6,954 nt of DNA from JBFFMO01 sp037968515. Its GTDB lineage: Bacteria; Myxococcota_A; Bradymonadia; Bradymonadales; Bradymonadaceae. Position numbers and translations under genes: made by a program. The stretch is from contig JBBKVQ010000472.1 in NCBI GenBank assembly GCA_037968515.1, forward strand, positions 1 through 6,954, in the 5' to 3' direction. The notes beneath the pieces were generated by a model. It searched no databases. It was not told the DNA's origin and saw only the letters and a program-made list of their open reading frames with translations. Of this stretch, positions 6,552 to 6,954 are shown piece after piece; position 1 is the stretch's first letter, and each line of letters begins with the position of its first letter.

Positions 6552-6621
6552 GGACTTGGGTGCGTGAAACGCAAAATTTGCTTACCCCCTTAGTGTAGCG
6601 CCGGTTCTATCGGAAAAAAGA

Positions 6622-6656
6622 ATAAAGTTTAGCTTATGTTTATCTGATAATCTGAT
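6622..6656. promoter_or_regulatory. Probable regulatory region between hpd and the LysR gene, with short AT-rich repeats
   Basis: The 138-bp divergent intergenic region contains a cluster of symmetric elements. ATAAA (6622-6626) and TTTAT (6639-6643) form an inverted repeat with a 12-base spacer. TTATCTGATAA (6640-6650) is a perfect 5-bp palindrome around a central T. ATCTGAT occurs twice in tandem (6642-6648 and 6650-6656). GATAAT at 6646-6651 resembles a -10 box for the LysR gene, but no good -35 precedes it. LysR-type proteins usually bind AT-rich dyads between themselves and a divergent target, so this is the likely operator; which repeat is used is unknown. Confidence 0.45.
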
Positions 6657-6670
6657 GGAGATAACTCGAT

Positions 6671-6674
6671 GGAG
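6671..6674 (+). promoter_or_regulatory. Shine-Dalgarno sequence of the LysR-type gene
   Basis: GGAG lies five bases before the ATG at 6680. An in-frame TAA at 6662-6664 excludes any earlier start, so this site and ATG fix the N-terminus. Confidence 0.75.
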
Positions 6675-6679
6675 CCGAC

Positions 6680-6954
6680 ATGAACTTGCATCTCGATGGG
6701 CTAGAAGCCTTGGACGCCATCGTTCGGACGGGCAGTTTTGCTGCGGCCGCTCGGTCTCTAAAAAAAGCACAATCCGCGGTGAGTTATGCAGTTCAACAGC
6801 TCGAGGCCGGCCTGAATGTCGTGGTGTTTGATCGAAGCGGGCATCGCGCGACGTTGACCGATGAAGGCCGTCTGGTGCTGGAAGAAGGCAGGAACTTGCT
6901 GGCGAGTGCCCGGCGGATTGAGGCGCTTTCAAAGCAGATGGGGCAGGGGTGGGA
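6680..6954 (+). CDS. LysR-type transcriptional regulator, N-terminal part (truncated by the window end)
   Basis: Reading from ATG at 6680 gives 91 codons plus two bases with no stop before the window ends. The product begins MNLHLDGLEALDAIV and contains the classical LysR winged helix-turn-helix. GSFAAAARSLKKAQSAVSYAVQQLE (residues 18-42) is the helix-turn-helix with the S-x-A-A-A-R-x-L pattern. It is followed by LNVVVFDRSG and RATLTDEGR (57-65), the wing and start of the linker helix. The effector-binding domain lies outside the window. The gene diverges from hpd with 138 bases between starts, the usual layout for a LysR protein controlling its neighbour. It may therefore regulate tyrosine catabolism, perhaps sensing a pathway intermediate (inference). 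The family call is firm; the target and ligand are not. Confidence 0.93.
   Translation, partial: MNLHLDGLEALDAIVRTGSFAAAARSLKKAQSAVSYAVQQLEAGLNVVVFDRSGHRATLTDEGRLVLEEGRNLLASARRIEALSKQMGQGW

Noticed and set aside
6542..6574. TTG-initiated 11-codon extension of hpd
   Set aside because: The GGAG at 6551-6548 lies between this TTG and the ATG at normal distance from the ATG, and the ATG start matches usual HPPD N-termini.
6592..6597. TACACT on the minus strand as a -10 box for hpd
   Set aside because: No recognisable -35 lies 16-18 bases upstream, only a T-rich run, so I did not list it as a promoter.
5840..6598. A 252-codon open frame on the plus strand opposite hpd
   Set aside because: It is antisense to a clearly recognised HPPD with intact active-site residues. 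The translation has no family pattern and no ribosome binding site supports it.

Overview
The window reads as chromosomal DNA of an aerobic Gram-negative bacterium. The evidence is a lipobox-bearing lipoprotein, rho-independent terminators, GGAGG-type ribosome binding sites, a proteobacterial-type 4-hydroxyphenylpyruvate dioxygenase (HPPD) and a LysR regulator. Base composition looks moderately GC-rich. I cannot name the genus; a proteobacterial or Bdellovibrio/Myxococcus-like lineage is a guess. There is no sign of a mobile element, CRISPR array, tRNA or rRNA.

Layout. Bases 1-120 hold the 3' end of an unidentified plus-strand gene. It overlaps by ATGA a 154-residue predicted lipoprotein gene (117-581), and a strong terminator closes that pair (603-633). 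Directly after it lies a long inverted repeat (637-672), then a plus-strand PAP2-family integral membrane phosphatase/transferase (692-1579). Its 3' end overlaps the 3' end of a minus-strand three-gene cluster. In transcription order the cluster encodes a half-size ABC exporter (5404-3728), a 203-residue membrane protein (3714-3103) and a 514-residue membrane protein with a spermidine-synthase-like methyltransferase-fold domain (3106-1562). The cluster is separated by a clear terminator (5465-5486) from the upstream minus-strand hpd gene (6541-5510). hpd is divergent from a truncated LysR-type regulator (6680 to the window end), and their 138-bp intergenic region holds several short AT-rich repeats.

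How the genes fit together. HPPD converts 4-hydroxyphenylpyruvate to homogentisate in tyrosine/phenylalanine degradation, and the divergent LysR protein is its likely regulator. The two membrane proteins after the ABC exporter look like the two halves of one 'fused MFS/spermidine synthase' protein. Each carries a copy of the same roughly six-helix unit, and only the second carries the SpeE-like domain. The halves are joined by an ATGA overlap with a GGAGG sequence just before it. The SpeE-like domain lacks the Asp expected of aminopropyltransferases, so polyamine synthesis is unlikely. The most unusual thing here is this split membrane-SpeE protein in a tight cluster with an ABC exporter; its substrate cannot be read from the sequence.
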